Origin: Candidatus Methanofastidiosia archaeon
GTDB taxonomy: Archaea; Methanobacteriota_B; Thermococci; Methanofastidiosales; Methanofastidiosaceae
Length of the DNA: 33,543 nt
NCBI GenBank assembly: GCA_003558335.1
Contig: PWMA01000123.1
Span: 1 to 33,543, forward strand
Direction: 5' to 3'
Positions 1 to 9,201 of the stretch are shown piece after piece (within the stretch, counting starts at the first letter, position 1; each line of letters begins with the position of its first letter). The translations under genes and the position numbers were made by a program. The notes below the pieces were generated by a model that did not search any database, was not told the origin of the DNA, and saw only the letters and a program-made list of their open reading frames with translations.

Positions 1-137
1 TAACAGATCAGCGATAAAGGATATCTCAACATAGTCACAAATTTCAATCCTATAATAGTCTTATTCTAACTCACCTGTGGGTAAACGGGATTCACGATCA
101 TACCAAAATTTCAATCCTATAATAGTCTTATTCTAAC
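1..137 (-). CRISPR. End of a CRISPR array: 30-bp repeat ATTTCAATCCTATAATAGTCTTATTCTAAC at 41-70 and 108-137, partial repeat end (taac) at 1-4; spacers 5-40 (36 bp) and 71-107 (37 bp)
   Basis: Two identical 30-bp repeats with non-identical 36-37 bp spacers, next to cas2. On the minus strand the repeat reads GTTAGAATAAGACTATTATAGGATTGAAAT, ending in the ATTGAAA-type 5' handle common in archaeal type I repeats, so minus-strand transcription is likely. The array continues left of the window. Confidence 0.95.
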
Positions 138-244
138 AGGCCGAAAAATGGCCCTTTTTTATTTATTTAAGCTCAATAGGTCTTCTATTTTATAAAACTT
201 ATCTTGGATGTTAAATCAAGTGTATCATATATAAAGAACGACGA
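138..244 (-). promoter_or_regulatory. Candidate CRISPR leader (AT-rich, ~107 bp) with TATA-like elements
   Basis: Lies between cas2 and the first repeat; minus-strand TATA-like CTTTATATATG at 236-226 and TTTTATAAAAT around 200-188. Confidence 0.6.
139..160 (+). terminator. Hairpin GGCC-GAAAAAT-GGCC followed by CTTTTTT, abutting the first CRISPR repeat
   Basis: GGCC at 139-142 and 150-153, then a T-tract at 155-160; terminator-like only on the + strand. Confidence 0.4.
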
Positions 245-508
245 CTAAAGAATATTTGATGTGTCTGATTTATCAATTCCAATAGTTTCCCTTAATAAGA
301 ACTTATCACTTTTAGATATATAGATAATGACATTATCTTTCTCCTTTTTTATAATGGAATTTAGGCCATTTTTTAATTCACGAAGCTTTGAATCGGTAAT
401 CTCTCCCTCAAATACAGAGTTTTGAACCCAGTTTAGGTGCTGTCTTAAATAGCTCTTTACCTTATTTACTCTTTCAACAGATACATCATAAACAATTATA
501 ACGTACAT
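245..508 (-). CDS. cas2: CRISPR-associated endonuclease Cas2
   Basis: MYVIIVYDVSVERVNKVKSYLRQHLNWVQNSVFEGEIT is a Cas2 signature; start (ATG 508-506) overlaps the cas1 stop. Confidence 0.95.
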   Translation of the reverse strand: MYVIIVYDVSVERVNKVKSYLRQHLNWVQNSVFEGEITDSKLRELKNGLNSIIKKEKDNVIIYISKSDKFLLRETIGIDKSDTSNIL

Positions 509-1482
509 TACCACCAAATCCTAAAAGCTTCGTAGTCCTTTATTCCACTAACATGTTTTATCAATTTATAACATTCTAATCTCATTATATGTTTATAAGA
601 AACTTTCCTACCTAATGTACGATGTTTAATCGTTTTATCTAGACGTTCATTGTAATGCTTTAAAAATAATCTTTTGCCAGGGTCACTGAGGAGACAATAA
701 TTTAAATCTCTATCAAACTCATTTTCAGAAATTATTTTTTTGTTTAAGAGTTTGAATATAACTCGATCGCCAATAAAAGGCTTAAATATTTCACTTAGAT
801 CTAAACTCAAGGAAAATCTTCTTTTAAATGGTTCATGTAGATAAGAAATAGTTGGATTTAATTGAGTATTGTATATCTCCGTTAATATAGTTGCATATAT
901 CAGAGAATTAGAAAAAGAAATTAATGCATTCAACATATTTTTAGGAGGTCTTCTAGATCTTCTGCCAAATTTATATTTTTCCGGAAGTATTTTATCAAAC
1001 GACTGGTAGTAAATATTTCTTATGTTGCCTTCTATACTCATTAATTCACTTATAGAGTTAACACCTTCAATTTTTTCTCCCCAGGATTTTATAGAGTCTA
1101 CTTCTTCAACAAGTTTGTAATATGATAGGTTCTTACTTATGTTAGATATTCCGCCTCTGAGTATCTCTTTTGCAAGAATCATTCTTTTTTCTTTGTCCAA
1201 ATAGTGCTCTGCCTGTCTAACTATTGTCTCACCTGATAAAAGAGATTCTCTTGGATAATAAGTTCCTTCATAATAACCATAATAGTTAAAAAAATGCATG
1301 GGGATTCCTTTCTTCGATAAATATGAAACAACGCCTGAGGTAAAAGTAACTCTGCCGTAACAATAAATCGAAGATATGGTATTAATTGGCAAGATATGCC
1401 TATCTTTTTCAGAATAAAAATATATTGTATTCTCCTTTCGATTAAGAATACCATTTTTTATTAAATAAAAATCTTGTTTCAT
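508..1482 (-). CDS. cas1: CRISPR-associated integrase Cas1
   Basis: FYLIKNGILNRKENTIYFY, SYLHEP and LDLSEIFKPFIGDRVIF motifs typical of Cas1. Start placed at the internal Met (MKQDFYLIKNG), because the longer ORF runs into cas4. Confidence 0.95.
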   Translation of the reverse strand: MKQDFYLIKNGILNRKENTIYFYSEKDRHILPINTISSIYCYGRVTFTSGVVSYLSKKGIPMHFFNYYGYYEGTYYPRESLLSGETIVRQAEHYLDKEKRMILAKEILRGGISNISKNLSYYKLVEEVDSIKSWGEKIEGVNSISELMSIEGNIRNIYYQSFDKILPEKYKFGRRSRRPPKNMLNALISFSNSLIYATILTEIYNTQLNPTISYLHEPFKRRFSLSLDLSEIFKPFIGDRVIFKLLNKKIISENEFDRDLNYCLLSDPGKRLFLKHYNERLDKTIKHRTLGRKVSYKHIMRLECYKLIKHVSGIKDYEAFRIWW

Positions 1483-1486
1483 TTTT

Positions 1487-1978
1487 TTACACCCAGCAAA
1501 AATCGTAATAACTACATTTTTTACAATATGGCTTTTTTTCTGGTTGAGGTATAAGCCCATTAACAATTTCTTGTATATTTTGGAATATATTTTCTAATTC
1601 TTTCTCCCTTTCTTCATTTAGTATTACTTCTTCTGTTTTTTTGATAAGGGGATAATCTAAGATGCCTTTTGCAATGATATCCATTTCTTTTAATCTATAA
1701 AGGTAGAAAAGTAGTTGGTACGTAGATGAAATTTCCATTTTTTTAGACTTCTTTACTTCATATATTACCAAATCATTTTTCTTTTTTATTAGATCGATTT
1801 TCATTCCTGGTAAATTTACTTCTTTTATATTTCTTTGATGAACTGATTCATGTATTATCTTTCCGTCTTTAACAACATCTGACGAATGTTCCATTGTTTG
1901 AAACTTGGAAAAAAGCCAAAGCTTGGTTTTACAAATAAAGTAGTAATTTATTTCTGTGCCTGTTATTATATCGATCAT
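1487..1978 (-). CDS. cas4: CRISPR-associated RecB-family exonuclease Cas4
   Basis: N-terminal Cys, GKIIHESVH, YEVKKSKK and C-terminal CKKCSYYDFC, in cas4-cas1-cas2 order. Confidence 0.92.
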   Translation of the reverse strand: MIDIITGTEINYYFICKTKLWLFSKFQTMEHSSDVVKDGKIIHESVHQRNIKEVNLPGMKIDLIKKKNDLVIYEVKKSKKMEISSTYQLLFYLYRLKEMDIIAKGILDYPLIKKTEEVILNEEREKELENIFQNIQEIVNGLIPQPEKKPYCKKCSYYDFCWV

Positions 1979-1999
1979 ATTAAATTATAACTATTGTAA

Positions 2000-2572
2000 C
2001 TATATCATCCTTAAATCAAAATTAGAAAACTCAGATTTCAACTTGTTTGTATCGATTCCATCTTTGAATGAATAGTACTCTAAAAATTTATCAGTAGATA
2101 TAATAGCGTTAAACTTTTCATCCAGTTTTACAACTTGATTATACAACATATGATCCAATAATGATATGTCAGTTTGATAAATTTTTATATTGTTAATACC
2201 TGCTACGAATTGATTGTACAAGCTAGTTACCTTTTTCCTGATGTACTTGTCTTCAAATTTATCGGTTGAAGTAAGGACATTTTTCCATAATTCATATATA
2301 CTCTTAGTGTAGACTTTATTTTCTTGTATTATCTCATTTACTACCTCAAATTTCTTGATATTCCCGTCTTCAACAAATGATTTTAGGTAACATCTATCCT
2401 CAGTAGATAGCCATTCTAAAGGTATTTTTTCATCAATAAAAATATCAATTTGTTCTATTTCTTTTTCTATTACGTCAACCATATCGTTTACCGATTTATA
2501 ATGGAGTTGATTTATTTCAGTTATGACTGAATTGTAAGAATCAGACCCTATTTTCTTTACTTCTTTGGCCAG
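2000..2572 (-). pseudogene. cas3: C-terminal part of Cas3, separated from the body by an in-frame TAA (track ORF 2000..2482 plus 30 upstream sense codons)
   Basis: Same frame as cas3. Codons after the TAA (2575-2573) translate without interruption as LAKEVKKIGSDSYNSVITEINQLHYKSVND-MVDVIEKEIEQIDIFI... to the stop at 2000. Confidence 0.8.
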
Positions 2573-4651
2573 TTACCCATAATAATCGTCAAATTTTTTA
2601 TATTTTAAAATCTCATGAAGCTGTACAGGAATATATTTTTTTAGAACTCTATATCTAGAACTTTTTTTTGGAGAGTATATTTTAGTAACATCATAAGTAT
2701 CGCCCTCTTTGTATTTGATTACAAACAGCTTAGAAATGCCTGATTTTTTTGTATTGCACTCCCTATTGATCCTACCAGAAATCTGCTCAAGACTCTCTAA
2801 TATAGAATAGTCTCTAACACCAAAATCACAATCTATATCCATACCTGCCTCTACAGACTGTGTTGAAACTAAGATTGTATTCACATTGGTATTTTTATCC
2901 TTAAACTCTTCAATTATTTTTTTTCTTCGTAAAGTGTGGATAGTTCCATTTAAAAGATAGAACTTAAAATTTTTAAAATAGCTGTCCTCCTTTAGATTAT
3001 CGAAAACTTTTCTTGAAGTCCTAACTGTATTAAAAGTTAGCAATATTTTGACTTTTTTATCCAAATAATTTGTATCTATCTCTTCAATAACTAGTTTTTT
3101 TATACCATCTAAGTCTTTTATGTCATATCTAAAAACTACAGAATTTCTTTCAAGAAGCGGATGATTAAAGTATTTACTTGGATCTTCACATATTTCTGGA
3201 ATTGCCACATTATCTAAAAAATAATTAAAATTGGGCAATGTTGCGCTCATAATTATATAATAGATATTCAAATTTTTACTAGTTTCATTTATAAAATCAT
3301 AAAATACCCTTAAATTCTTATCACTCAAACTTTGTATCTCATCTATTACAACAACACTGTTGCATAGATTTGCTATTTTGTATCTATTATCTCTCTTATT
3401 CTTGATAAATGAATTGAAGAAGTTCACATTGGTAATTATGTTGACGCAGTTATTCAAGAAATTGTCATTTTGAATTATCATTAAATGTTGCAGGCCTGAA
3501 ATTGAATCATTATCTGTTTTAAATTTGTCAAAATAAGCTCTTGAGTAAATATCTGAAACTTTACCAATTTTATTAGAGAACAGAGATGGATCAAAAAAAG
3601 TTTCATTGATCACCTTGCTATTCTGCTCTATTATGTTGATAAATGGAAATACGTAGAATACCCTTTTTACATTATCATCATGTTCTAAAATGTTGAGGGC
3701 CAGTTTCATCGATATGTTTGTTTTGCCCCCTCCTGTAGGTACAGCTAACATAAATATTTTATTGTTTTCATTCAACAATTTTTTTATTCGATTGTTACAT
3801 TCAATCAATATTTCGCTGCGTAAATCATTGATGTTTTTTATTTCCGAGAGAATCTTTAACCCCCTTCTACCTATATCTTTATTGTACTCTATTCTAGAAA
3901 ACGATTGTACCATTTTTTTTCTAGTTTCAGTATCTATCATATTCAAATTATAAAACTCATTCAAATTATTTGTATAATGAAAGGTAGAATATGAGTCACT
4001 CATAACAAGCAACGAATAAATTAGTTTCACAAGTAAAAATAATCTTTTCCAATCGAAATTAGGATTGTCCCAGAATTCCAACATAGTTTTTTGATCTATG
4101 GTAGCATTGCCAATATTTGTCACACTAAAAATCTTTTCAGTTATTTCTTTTTCTATTTGATCTTCTTCTTTAATTTTTCCATTAAAGTCTCCCAAGGGGC
4201 TATGGTGAAAATTTACAGCGGTAGAAAATAAATGAACTACATAATCCAATCTTGGAAACTTTTTAATCAAAAACGATGTCAGAACCTTTGAAGAATAATA
4301 ACTGTGTCTTTTATCTCCAGAAACATCAATATTTTCAACATTTGCTTTTTGAAAATTTGGATTTATTTTGCCTATGTCGTGATAATGTACAATATATGAA
4401 ATTATTTCCTTGACAGTATCTGTATTTTTATCAGTAAATATATTGGATATCATATCATCTATTATAGATTCCAATTGCAATTTTTCAATTAGATATACAA
4501 AATATTTAGAACATAAAAATGAGTGATCTTCTAAAGATTCAAGAGAGTTTTCATAAATATCTTTTTTTTTATGGGCCGACCCGTAGATTTTAGAGGGTAT
4601 CAACGAATAATCAAGTGATTCAACTATTTGTTTAAATGTCTTAAAAAACAT
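2573..4651 (-). CDS. cas3: CRISPR-associated HD nuclease/helicase Cas3, ending early at TAA 2575-2573
   Basis: HD motif (HYHDIGKINPNFQ), Walker A AVPTGGGKTN, VVVIDEIQ, SATLP, QSVEAGMDIDCDF and QISGRINRE. Start placed at internal Met MFFKTFKQIVE. Confidence 0.93.
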   Translation of the reverse strand: MFFKTFKQIVESLDYSLIPSKIYGSAHKKKDIYENSLESLEDHSFLCSKYFVYLIEKLQLESIIDDMISNIFTDKNTDTVKEIISYIVHYHDIGKINPNFQKANVENIDVSGDKRHSYYSSKVLTSFLIKKFPRLDYVVHLFSTAVNFHHSPLGDFNGKIKEEDQIEKEITEKIFSVTNIGNATIDQKTMLEFWDNPNFDWKRLFLLVKLIYSLLVMSDSYSTFHYTNNLNEFYNLNMIDTETRKKMVQSFSRIEYNKDIGRRGLKILSEIKNINDLRSEILIECNNRIKKLLNENNKIFMLAVPTGGGKTNISMKLALNILEHDDNVKRVFYVFPFINIIEQNSKVINETFFDPSLFSNKIGKVSDIYSRAYFDKFKTDNDSISGLQHLMIIQNDNFLNNCVNIITNVNFFNSFIKNKRDNRYKIANLCNSVVVIDEIQSLSDKNLRVFYDFINETSKNLNIYYIIMSATLPNFNYFLDNVAIPEICEDPSKYFNHPLLERNSVVFRYDIKDLDGIKKLVIEEIDTNYLDKKVKILLTFNTVRTSRKVFDNLKEDSYFKNFKFYLLNGTIHTLRRKKIIEEFKDKNTNVNTILVSTQSVEAGMDIDCDFGVRDYSILESLEQISGRINRECNTKKSGISKLFVIKYKEGDTYDVTKIYSPKKSSRYRVLKKYIPVQLHEILKYKKFDDYYG

Positions 4652-5348
4652 AGTAGGCTCTATCCCCAGAAAAGATGAATTCGTCAACGTTATTAACGTT
4701 TATTTTTACCTCGTTTTCAGGTATTGCCATCAAACGGTAGGTATATTTAAAGTTTTCATCAAAACCTGAAGGAATCATCTCCAATTTAAAGTTTGTTTTA
4801 TTTTTATCTGAGATTAAATCAAATGGCATTATACTATGGCAATTTACAAAAGTTTCAGAACTTTTAGTTAAATCTTCTAAAGCTATATATTCTATATTTG
4901 CAGGGAACTCATTTTTTCCAAAGTATGGATTAAAAACAGATTTATTGTTCATTATATTTTCTATTATTTTTTTATGATTCTCGTTTTTCTCATTTAAAAC
5001 TAATCCAATCTCATAATCTGGATTCATTAATACTTGTTCCTTGACTATAACGTTTGGAGAAGGTGAATCTTTTCTGTTATTTAAAAAGCTATTTAGGCTA
5101 TTGTATGTGACAATGAATTTGCTATCTTTTTTATTTTTAGGCATTATAAAAATTTTTATATCGCTCAATTTTTCATAATATTCAGGGACTGTATCACTGC
5201 CCGAATAACCTTTAAGTCCAATTATGGCCCCAATGATACCCAGTAAGTGTGGTTTAGATATAATAGAATATGTGTTTTTAAACAGATTGCTTGAAGATTG
5301 ATTGAAGTGTGCAAAATTCCCATACAACCTAAACTTTAACAGTTTCAT
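4641..5348 (-). CDS. cas5: CRISPR-associated protein Cas5 (type I-B)
   Basis: MKLLKFRLYGNFAHFN...SKPHLLGIIGAIIGLKGY is a Cas5 N-terminus; position between cas7 and cas3. Confidence 0.9.
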   Translation of the reverse strand: MKLLKFRLYGNFAHFNQSSSNLFKNTYSIISKPHLLGIIGAIIGLKGYSGSDTVPEYYEKLSDIKIFIMPKNKKDSKFIVTYNSLNSFLNNRKDSPSPNVIVKEQVLMNPDYEIGLVLNEKNENHKKIIENIMNNKSVFNPYFGKNEFPANIEYIALEDLTKSSETFVNCHSIMPFDLISDKNKTNFKLEMIPSGFDENFKYTYRLMAIPENEVKINVNNVDEFIFSGDRAYYVF

Positions 5349-5392
5349 GACATTGCCCTCACTCTTTTCTAGATGATTAAAAATGTTTAATT

Positions 5393-6238
5393 TTAATCAA
5401 CACCTCTATTAACTACCTTGCAGTAATGATTTTCTTTGATCTTTACGTCATTCTTAATTAGATTCATTACTTTAGAGTAGTCAACAATTATTTCATTGTT
5501 CTCTTCAAAGATATCCACTAATGAGTTTAGATTATTGAATATTTTGTCTTTTTTGTTTTCTAACCAAATAAAACTCACAGTTTCAACGCCGAACATAGTT
5601 GTAGAAACAACCTCGCCCACAGAGTATTTCAATGCCTCAGTTAATTTAGTGATATCTGTATCTGTTATCTTTATACCTTGTTTCTCTGCAGAGTTCATAT
5701 TCAAGCAAATATCGTAAACATAGTAAACATCGTCCGCCCTAGATTCTTCGCCTATTGTAGTTTGTTGAGCATCTTGAGTTTTTTCACTTGGATTTCTGTA
5801 AGGAGACAGTATACTTGAAACATAAATATTGGATTTTTCATACTTGTTTATTCCATAACTTATTTGACAGGGGCCTGTAAGGGATATGTTACTGTCCACT
5901 GCAAAAACTACTCCAAAAAGTCGAACGTCTATGAAATTTAAAAGATTGTCAAGTATTTCTTTTTCATCTTTGGGTAATTTATCAACTTTACATTTCTTCA
6001 AATAGTTTTCTTTTAATGTGAGATATCTTTGTTTTAAATTTCCATCTTTTTCATGAAACTCTTTATCCCTTTGGACAAAAACAGACTCTGTTTTTGAGAG
6101 ATATTCTCTAATACAGTATTTAAGGGCTTTGTCTGTTGCAAATATCTTGCCATCTGGCAATCTTCTGGGAAGCCCGTCAAAGCTAGCATTGAAATTTGCG
6201 TTCTTTGCATTTATTACTACAATTCCATTATAATTCAT
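5393..6238 (-). CDS. cas7: CRISPR-associated Cas7 backbone protein (type I-B, Csh2-like)
   Basis: GIVVINAKNANFNASFDGLPRRLPDGKIFATDKALKYCIREYL and VRLFGVVFAVD...LTGPCQISYG. Confidence 0.9.
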   Translation of the reverse strand: MNYNGIVVINAKNANFNASFDGLPRRLPDGKIFATDKALKYCIREYLSKTESVFVQRDKEFHEKDGNLKQRYLTLKENYLKKCKVDKLPKDEKEILDNLLNFIDVRLFGVVFAVDSNISLTGPCQISYGINKYEKSNIYVSSILSPYRNPSEKTQDAQQTTIGEESRADDVYYVYDICLNMNSAEKQGIKITDTDITKLTEALKYSVGEVVSTTMFGVETVSFIWLENKKDKIFNNLNSLVDIFEENNEIIVDYSKVMNLIKNDVKIKENHYCKVVNRGVD

Positions 6239-8146
6239 TTATTCCACTTCCTTGTTTTCTTCTTCTAATATTTTTATTTCTTTTTTAGATCCGTATAAAT
6301 AATTTTTATCAAAATATCCCGTATAAAGAGGGATTTTGTTGTTCTCATAAGAGTCCAAAAATTCATAAGCCAAAACACTCTTCATAACAGTTTGAAATTT
6401 GGGATTTCTATCTATATACTCATTATATGAGTATTTTTCAAGGACGTCTAATAATCTCTTTTTTAAGTATTCCATATTATGCACATTCAAGGTATATTTT
6501 GTAAAAAGATCCAGCCTATTTTTTATTGATTCACTGTAACCTAGCAAATAACGAAACAGTTGGCCCATTAGATAGCTAGCTTCGAAATCATTTTCTATAT
6601 TTATTTTCTCTATATCTTTCAATTTTTTTTCTAATATTTTATACTTATCCAAATATATTCCTCCATTTGGTTCATTGTGTAAATATTTGTAATAAACAAT
6701 TAAAAATTGTCTAATCTTGTTACTGCCAAGTTTCATTTCATCTCTTAAATTAATATTTCTAACCATTTCATATAATAATTCCGTAAACATCTTTGAATAA
6801 TTGTTATCAATAAAAAGAGAACTGTCTTGATAAAAAATATAATTTCTAATTATGAAATTGTATTCTAGAATTTTTTGTTGGATAAAAGGATGAACTTTTA
6901 TTAAATTCTTTTTATCCGTTTCAAATAGAGAAGGAGCAAGTGTATTATTGAAAAGATAGTTTAAATCTGCTAAAAAAACTGATTTATTCTTTTCATTTGT
7001 TATTGTATAACTTTGACTGGTATTTGAGTTATGAAACCTGTAGTATAATGAAATGTTTTTTATATTTGTTGGAGCATTTGGACACTCCATCTCATAATTA
7101 AAATTAGAAACATATCTAAATTCTATATTATCTAAGCTAGGGCCTGTTAAGATCATTACATAGTCAAATTCTTTAAAATTATTTTTTTCATAAAGCTTTT
7201 TTAATATCTTCAAAATTCCGGGAGGGTCGCTTGCGTAGTTTTTATAATCTTTTTGATTAAATAAATCTTGCCTGGTAGGAAAGACATAACGGTAAAATTT
7301 GTATGATTTTAAATATTCAAAGAAATAATACAGTTGCATGGAGCATTCTCTACAAATATTATAATTTTCAGAACTCTTTGACCTCAAATTAGTTTTGTAT
7401 CTTGTTGGATTTCTTAATAAGTATTTTCTTTCCTTCCCAACGTCAAAGGTATTGCCATGAGTAAGGACATATAACTGATCATTTTTTTTACAGGCATTAC
7501 ATTCTCCTACATATGAGTCATACTTTAGTATTTTATCATTTACATATTCTTTAAATAATTCTAAGTATTGGCAAATATTATCCCCATCTACTAAAAAAAC
7601 GATATAATCATTTTTATTTAAATCGTATTCTTCATTGGAAAAATCTTCAAAGAAGGATACAACATATTCTATTAGTTCTGGAAATTTTCTGTAATACTCA
7701 GTCTCTACACTGCGTTTTTTAAATTCTACAATTTTTTTAGAAGGAAATTCTATAGTTGTAACTTTTTGATTAGATTCATTTGATATTTTTTCATTGACAA
7801 AAGCATCGGTAATCTTAAAGTGAGTAGGGCTATGACTCATTAATGCATTACTACCGCCAATATTATTAGAATTGTTATGAGTAGGATTAATAAATTTTTC
7901 AGGTGTTAATAATTGCAATAGTTCTTCTCTTTTTGGATAGTTAGATAAAAAATCAATATCATCGATAGACTCTGTTATTGATTCGTAAACTAAACATACA
8001 GGTTTAATTTTCAAATATTTTTCATTATAACTGGGGGGCACAATTAGAATTTTATTATTTCTACGTTTTCCGTTTTGAGATTTATCCAGCAATACTGAAT
8101 AATCTTCTTCTGAAAATAAGTTTATAATAAAGTTATACATTTGCAC
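6239..8146 (-). CDS. cas8b: CRISPR-associated Cas8b large subunit (Csh1-like)
   Basis: Large subunit with CxxC pairs (ECNACKK, NICRECS) in operon position between cas6 and cas7. Confidence 0.85.
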   Translation of the reverse strand: MQMYNFIINLFSEEDYSVLLDKSQNGKRRNNKILIVPPSYNEKYLKIKPVCLVYESITESIDDIDFLSNYPKREELLQLLTPEKFINPTHNNSNNIGGSNALMSHSPTHFKITDAFVNEKISNESNQKVTTIEFPSKKIVEFKKRSVETEYYRKFPELIEYVVSFFEDFSNEEYDLNKNDYIVFLVDGDNICQYLELFKEYVNDKILKYDSYVGECNACKKNDQLYVLTHGNTFDVGKERKYLLRNPTRYKTNLRSKSSENYNICRECSMQLYYFFEYLKSYKFYRYVFPTRQDLFNQKDYKNYASDPPGILKILKKLYEKNNFKEFDYVMILTGPSLDNIEFRYVSNFNYEMECPNAPTNIKNISLYYRFHNSNTSQSYTITNEKNKSVFLADLNYLFNNTLAPSLFETDKKNLIKVHPFIQQKILEYNFIIRNYIFYQDSSLFIDNNYSKMFTELLYEMVRNINLRDEMKLGSNKIRQFLIVYYKYLHNEPNGGIYLDKYKILEKKLKDIEKINIENDFEASYLMGQLFRYLLGYSESIKNRLDLFTKYTLNVHNMEYLKKRLLDVLEKYSYNEYIDRNPKFQTVMKSVLAYEFLDSYENNKIPLYTGYFDKNYLYGSKKEIKILEEENKEVE

Positions 8147-8183
8147 CTTACCTCATCATATAAATTCCAATAAAATTCAACAT

Positions 8184-8912
8184 TCACCCGTTATCACCAT
8201 CATCAATGACTTTAACCATACCAAATCCCATAGAATTTTTTTCACCAAAACCTGCATCATATCCTAACTTTATCAGATCGGGAGTTCCATAAACATTAAA
8301 TTCGATATAGTGTGCTGTATGAAAAGTATTCTTTATTTTTCTTTTTGTACTTCTCAGTATACCTGCTATATCAAAATTCACTTTACAGTTTTCAATCTCC
8401 TTGCCATAATATAGAGAGTATTTCTTTATAAGATTTCTTTCTAGATTCTTGTAGAATTTTAAATCAGTTGGAGAAAGATCCCACGTCTTTAGTTTACCGT
8501 CCATATTTAGTTTTGTAGTAATACATATTGGGGATATTGTTCTAAATCTTATGGAATCATCGATTTCAATGTCTTTCAATAGTTCAACTGATTCTAAATT
8601 TAAGGGCACTCCAGCAATATGAAATGAAGAGTTTTGGAATAAGCCCTCGACAAAAGGAATAGAAATATCTTTTCTCGGGGATGAAAAGAAAAAGAAACAA
8701 TTGTCTTTAATCAAAAGTCCTCTTTCGCCCATAGGGATAACTCCCTTTAAATCAGAAAATGTGAATAGTTTTATGTCTTTAGAATAATGAAGATACTCAG
8801 AGATATTGCTATCTGCACTTTGTATCGATGAGTAAATGAAAGAACCAATATAATAGTTGTAATTGTAAGGTATGAAGCTTTCTTTTGCTGAAAAGGTCAG
8901 TTTAAATCTCAT
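8184..8912 (-). CDS. cas6: CRISPR RNA endonuclease Cas6
   Basis: C-terminal G-rich motif DAGFGEKNSMGFGMVKV; first gene of the cas operon. Confidence 0.9.
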   Translation of the reverse strand: MRFKLTFSAKESFIPYNYNYYIGSFIYSSIQSADSNISEYLHYSKDIKLFTFSDLKGVIPMGERGLLIKDNCFFFFSSPRKDISIPFVEGLFQNSSFHIAGVPLNLESVELLKDIEIDDSIRFRTISPICITTKLNMDGKLKTWDLSPTDLKFYKNLERNLIKKYSLYYGKEIENCKVNFDIAGILRSTKRKIKNTFHTAHYIEFNVYGTPDLIKLGYDAGFGEKNSMGFGMVKVIDDGDNG

Positions 8913-8933
8913 TCACCATTTGTAAGTTTTCCA

Positions 8934-8944
8934 CATATATAAAG
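8934..8944 (-). promoter_or_regulatory. TATA-like box of the cas operon promoter (CTTTATATATG on the minus strand)
   Basis: CATATATAAAG on + strand, 22-32 bp upstream of the cas6 ATG; consistent with a leaderless or short-leader transcript. Confidence 0.6.
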
Positions 8945-8949
8945 ATTTG

Positions 8950-8958
8950 GAAAAAAAT
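8950..8958. repeat. Left target-site duplication GAAAAAAAT
   Basis: Identical to 10219-10227, immediately outside the TIRs. Confidence 0.9.
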
Positions 8959-8985
8959 GGCTGTGGGACATAATTATTTCAAGCT

Positions 8986-9150
8986 CTAGTCTTTGACAAT
9001 TATCACATAGGCTCGATAGCCTATGTATTTCTTCTGGGCATCTACTTTTGCCCCATTGCCGTATGCACTAACCTTTCGCTCATAAATTTCTATAACTTCT
9101 TCACTTAGGTTAAACTGGCCATTAGATTTAGCCTCAATATTACGCGTCAT
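8986..9150 (-). CDS. 54-aa DUF2080-like transposon-encoded protein (not in ORF track)
   Basis: Translation MTRNIEAKSNGQFNLSEEVIEIYERKVSAYGNGAKVDAQKKYIGYRAYVIIVKD*. The 'V..YGNGAKV...KKYIG..AYVII' pattern resembles DUF2080 transposon-encoded proteins. Encoded inside the IS, divergent from the transposase. Confidence 0.75.
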   Translation of the reverse strand: MTRNIEAKSNGQFNLSEEVIEIYERKVSAYGNGAKVDAQKKYIGYRAYVIIVKD

Positions 9151-9201
9151 AATAGGTATATACATAGAAATACTTATAAAGCTTAGGGTTATTAGTACCT
9201 C

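Noticed and set aside
5-107. Self-targeting spacers
   Set aside because: By eye neither spacer matches elsewhere in this window; targets cannot be assessed without a database search.
1221-1454. 77-aa minus-strand ORF within cas1
   Set aside because: Alternative frame of cas1 with no independent support.
2000-2482. Novel accessory cas gene between cas3 and cas4
   Set aside because: It is in frame with cas3 and continuous with it through one stop codon, so a split Cas3 is simpler.
2573-2575. Pyrrolysine or other known recoding at the cas3 stop
   Set aside because: The codon is TAA; archaeal pyrrolysine insertion uses TAG, and I see no recoding element that would explain readthrough.
3690-3953. 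87-aa plus-strand ORF within cas3
   Set aside because: Antisense to the conserved helicase region; no motif.
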